A stretch of DNA of 64,000 nucleotides from Labia minor (taxonomy: Eukaryota; Arthropoda; Insecta; Dermaptera; Spongiphoridae), in the NCBI GenBank assembly GCA_963082975.1, contig OY720344.1:60602546-60666545 (forward strand), written 5' to 3'. The position numbers and the translations under genes are program-made. The stretch's first letter is position 1. Every line of letters starts with the position of its first letter. The notes below the pieces were generated by a model. The model searched no databases. It was given only the letters and a program-made list of their open reading frames with translations, and was not told where the DNA came from. Positions 60,576 to 64,000 of the stretch are shown here, piece by piece.

Positions 60576-61080
60576 AATAAGTTGACCTGTGGCCAGGTCT
60601 GAACCGACCGACAGTTTGAAATAAATTAATTTCAAGCTACAGAAACAATTTCAAATAATTTTAATATATCTATTAATGTAATAAAAAACAGATATGGATA
60701 GAACATAAATATTTTTAATTTTATTTTATTTATAATATATATGTAAGAACAGGCTGTGACGTCATGAATGGCTGGATGACGTCATATAATTTTAAATTAA
60801 GAAAAAACTAATAAAGATGATTTTTCTCGAAGATAAAACAAATACAAAGTGAATGATTCGTGATAATTTGTAAAAAATCTCCTCATGTAAAATTTGCTGT
60901 GAAAATAACCCTTTCCTTCCTATCGTCGATCGCTAATATTACCACTTCCGGTCTCCGGATTTGCACTAAAAGTTGATCAATTCATCCCACTGATGCATTA
61001 AGTAAATATACCAAATTTCATCAAAATCGGTTGAGCCGTTCAGGCTGTACACATCTATACGGACGGACGGACGGACGGAT
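60576..61080 (-). repeat. Family A repeat, copy 9, truncated at the (GGAC)n tract
   Basis: Begins AATAAGTTGACCTGTGGCCA and keeps both TGACGTCA palindromes, the second unit and the core, then stops after GGACGGACGGACGGACGGAT. A 27-bp scrap of Family A internal A/T sequence (61081-61107) joins it to the next copy. Confidence 0.8.
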
Positions 61081-61107
61081 ATATTATATTATAAATAAAA
61101 TAAAATT

Positions 61108-61733
61108 AATAAGTTGACCTGTGACCAGGTCCGAACCGACCGACGGTTTGAAGTAAATTAATTTCTAGCTACAGAAACAATTTCAAATAATTTTAATATA
61201 TCTATTAATGTAATAAAAAACAGATATGAATACATAAATAATAAATATAAACATTTTTAATTTTATTTTATTTATAATATATGTGTAAGATGGATGACGT
61301 CATATAATTTTAAATCAAGAAAAAACTAATAAATATGATTTTCCCGAGGATAAAACCAATACAAAGTGTATGATTCGTGGTGATATATAAAAAAATCTCC
61401 TCATGTGAAATTTGGTGTGAAAATAACCCTTCCCTTCCTATCGTAGATCGCTAATACTACCACTTCCGGTTTCCGGATTTGCACCAAAAGTTGATCAATT
61501 CATCCCACTGATGCATTAAGTAAATATACCAAATTTCATCAAAATCGGTTGAGCCGTTCAGGCTGTACACATCTATACGGACGGACAGACGGACAGACGG
61601 ACGGACAGACATCATGCTAAAAATACTTTTTTCTGTTTAGAAAATGCATGATTCGTGGAGATATCTAAAAATCTCCACATGTGAAATTTGGTGTGAAAAC
61701 AATACCTCCCTTACTATCGTCGGTCGGTAAAAA
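61108..61733 (-). repeat. Family A repeat, copy 10
   Basis: Nearly complete, from AATAAGTTGACCTGTGACCA to GTCGGTCGGTAAAAA. A small deletion removes one of the two CRE-type palindromes (GTAAGATGGATGACGTCA). The (GGAC/AGAC)n tract is long. Confidence 0.82.
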
Positions 61734-61750
61734 TGTTTATATTTATTATT

Positions 61751-62390
61751 ATGAATTGATCAACTTTTGGTGCAAATCCGGAAACCGGAAGTGGTAGTAT
61801 TAGCGATCGACTATAGGAAGGGAAGGGTTATTTTCACACCAAATTTCACATTAGGAGATTTTTTTACATATCACCGCGAATGTATTGGTTTTATCCTCGG
61901 GAAAAATCATCTTCATTATGTTTTTCTTAATTTAAAATTATATGACGTCACCCGGCCCTTCATGACGTCACATCCTCGGGCAACGCCGGCTACTTCAGCT
62001 ATATATTATAAATAAAATAAAATTAAAAATATTTATGTTATATCCATATCTGTTTGTTATTACATTAATAGATATATTAAAATGAGGGTTCAGTGGCGAA
62101 GAAAGCAACGAATCTTGTGGTTGTGGGCCCAAGACCGCGTGGGAGGCCTAAAACCAGCTGGTCCTGCCGTATAACGAGAGATCTAATGGCATCTGGTCTC
62201 TCTACAGACGACGCCAACAATAGAATTAGTTGGCGCCAATTAACAAGGAGAGCCGACCCCACACCCCGTGGGAAATAAGGCTAAGAAGAAGAGGAGATAT
62301 ATTAAAATTATTTGAAATTGTTTCTGTAGCTGGAAATTAATTTATTTCAAACTGTCGGTCGGTTCAGACCTGGCCACAGGTCAACTTATT
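61751..62390 (+). repeat. Family A repeat, copy 8, right part, with LINE insertion
   Basis: Starts within the core at ATGAATTGATCAACTTTTGG and ends GGTCAACTTATT. Both TGACGTCA palindromes are present (61943-61970). It is split by a short LINE insertion at 62084-62294. Confidence 0.8.
62084..62294 (+). mobile_element. 5'-truncated LINE insertion with 14-bp target duplication
   Basis: A 211-bp insert flanked by AGATATATTAAAAT at 62070-62083 and 62295-62308. It encodes only the end of a LINE polyprotein: RPRGRPKTSWSCRITRDLM, then WRQLTRRADPTPRGK and a stop at 62276-62278, followed by AAGGCTAAGAAGAAGAGG instead of a plain poly-A. The GRP-K-x-x-W motif and W-x-x-L-x-x-RADP end are seen in RTE/CR1-type LINEs. 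A textbook target-primed insertion of a 3' end, too short to be active. Confidence 0.85.
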
Positions 62391-64000
62391 TATTTAAATA
62401 TGAAATAATTTATTGATAATTTTTATAATTATTTTTTTTATAAATTCATATATATTTAAATAAAATGTGTTAAGATGTAAATAGGTAAATTGACTTATTT
62501 TATATGTATTTTAAAATACATACTTATCTTTAAATTTACTGTTATTTAAGTTTCTTTACTATATATAATATAGGCAATTTTAAATAGCAAATGAGATTTT
62601 TTTGCCCTTATTTTGCTTTAGCAATTAAACCAACTTCTCAATTTCCTAGCTAGAAAATAAATTTATTCTAATCAGGGATTTTCCACTCACACACTTCTAC
62701 TAAATCCGACTGTTAGTTTATCAGTTAAATAATAGAATAGAGAGAGGGTAGATGTAGATTTTGTACAATTAGCATTACAAGCTAATAGACACGAAGAAAA
62801 AGAAAAAGAAGTATTACTAATATCCTCTTTTCCCCTGTCCCATTTGAAAGGATGGTCACTTGGGATCAATGAGAAAGCACTTACAAATACAAATTCAAGA
62901 CTAATACCAACTATAACGGAAAATTTAACAATACTACTAGTACTACTATTTACATTTATATAAAAAAGCAAAAATTAACAATTTCAATCAATATTTGAAT
63001 TCATTTTTTTTTTTTAATTTTAGATAAAAGAAGATTAAAAATAAAAATGAATGCAATTTTTTTTTGAATTTTGATAATTGAATTTGATAACATTTAAAAA
63101 ACATATTATAATAAAAATTAAATGAATAAAATAAAGATAATCGAATTAATTGTTTGGAAAATAGTTTTTTTTTAATTAAACATCAAATTTAAAAAATTCA
63201 TTTAGTTGAAAAAACAAAATGAAAAAAATCCCTTTTTACGGAAGAGTAGAATGGAATATAATTTTATTTTAGTCTTTTACCAGGTGTACAAGTATGAAGT
63301 GAGGAATTGAGACAACGATGCTACTCTAAAACATTGTAAAAATTTTACCTATATATCATTTTGTTATTTCATCAACGTCAACGCCCTCAACTGTTGTTCA
63401 AATAACTTTTTGGCAAATAAAGAGCATTCTTGGACTAAATTATTTTTTTGTTTTCATATGAAGAAAATTATGATAAACCATTGTGATATCTTCGAGAGGA
63501 TTATGATGAGCATGGGGTATTCTAATATAAATGTGAAAAATGAAGAAAAAGGGAGATTGATATAACACTGACAAGATACACGGAAAACATATAAAAATGT
63601 TAGAAAAAGTGAAATCATATTTGGGTAGAAAACATATAAAACCAAAATCTACTAACATCAACTGATAATTATAAACCATTGGCTAATCATAAAAATACAC
63701 TAAGCAGTTGTTTAAAATTGGGTTAAAATTTTACAATCAGTCTCAGCTATTGAGTAAATTCATTGTCTCTTCTTAAACTATCATCCTTACACTGCCAACA
63801 TCCTTCAGTTTTGCCTAACAATACATAATTGAAAATATAAATTTCTTCTATATATAGATCTTTTAAGCCGGCTCCAGACATGCGGTGTTTACCAATTATC
63901 AAGCAAAACATTTGGAAATCATGGTGTGGAGGGGTTGCTTGCCCTGTTAGCAATACGCAATACGCAACATATATCACAGTTTGGCGAGCACAAGACGAAT
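62391..64000. other. Spacer and an unidentified sequence at the window edge
   Basis: 62640-62960 and 63240-63480 are of moderate complexity with short chance frames. From about 63865 the composition becomes balanced (AAGCCGGCTCCAGACATGCG; GTTGCTTGCCCTGTTAGCAA, then a repeated CAATACGCAA) and runs off the window. It may be the start of another transposon or an exon and cannot be judged from this part. Confidence 0.4.

Overview
The window looks like gene-poor, very AT-rich nuclear DNA from an animal, most likely an arthropod and probably an insect. The evidence is long (TA)n and poly-A/T tracts, the lack of any operon-like packing, and the mix of transposon types: mariner, pogo/Tigger, hAT, jockey and RTE LINEs, Penelope-like pieces and a Helitron. 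No species can be named from this. There is no rRNA, no convincing tRNA and no CRISPR array.

Only three reading frames look intact. Two are apparently identical 619-aa hAT transposases in two near-identical elements, at 46458-49784 (+) and 54128-57421 (-). Each element has terminal inverted repeats and a perfect 8-bp target duplication. The third is an intronless 111-aa cytochrome c homologue at 58171-58506 (+). It keeps the CxxCH haem site and most structural residues, but has lysine where the axial ligand Met80 should be. This is the most interesting non-transposon gene in the window.

Layout. 1-1204: a Family B repeat holding a Family A repeat, then a mariner 5' end. 3348-5052: a dead mariner split by a Family A copy. 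5930-6160: a Penelope-like terminal fragment. 6479-10127: two Family A copies and a possible mariner-type end. 10660-16410: LINE scraps, a SINE candidate and AT-rich DNA. 16413-18475: a possible solo LTR and an inverted mariner chimera. 19112-25840: more Family A, a hAT MITE and Family B. 28186-28439: a perfect 71-bp inverted repeat around a hammerhead-like core. 29415-31050: an RTE fragment and a Tigger deletion derivative. 33652-37346: a hAT MITE, Family A and a Helitron. 38463-41000: a jockey LINE carrying a hAT MITE in its RT motif A. 45815-57421: an RTE tail, the two hAT copies and a third small hAT MITE. 58171: cytochrome c. 60475-62390: a nested Family A cluster that also contains a LINE 3' end.

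The recurring unknown is Family A, about 630 bp, represented by about ten copies plus a stub. It has an internal direct duplication, a (GTCC)n microsatellite beside a conserved core, usually two TGACGTCA (CRE/ATF-type) palindromes, and an end hairpin. It has no coding capacity and no obvious inverted-repeat transposon structure. Between the elements are islands of higher-complexity DNA that could be conserved regulatory sequence or unseen exons; the sequence alone does not settle which.
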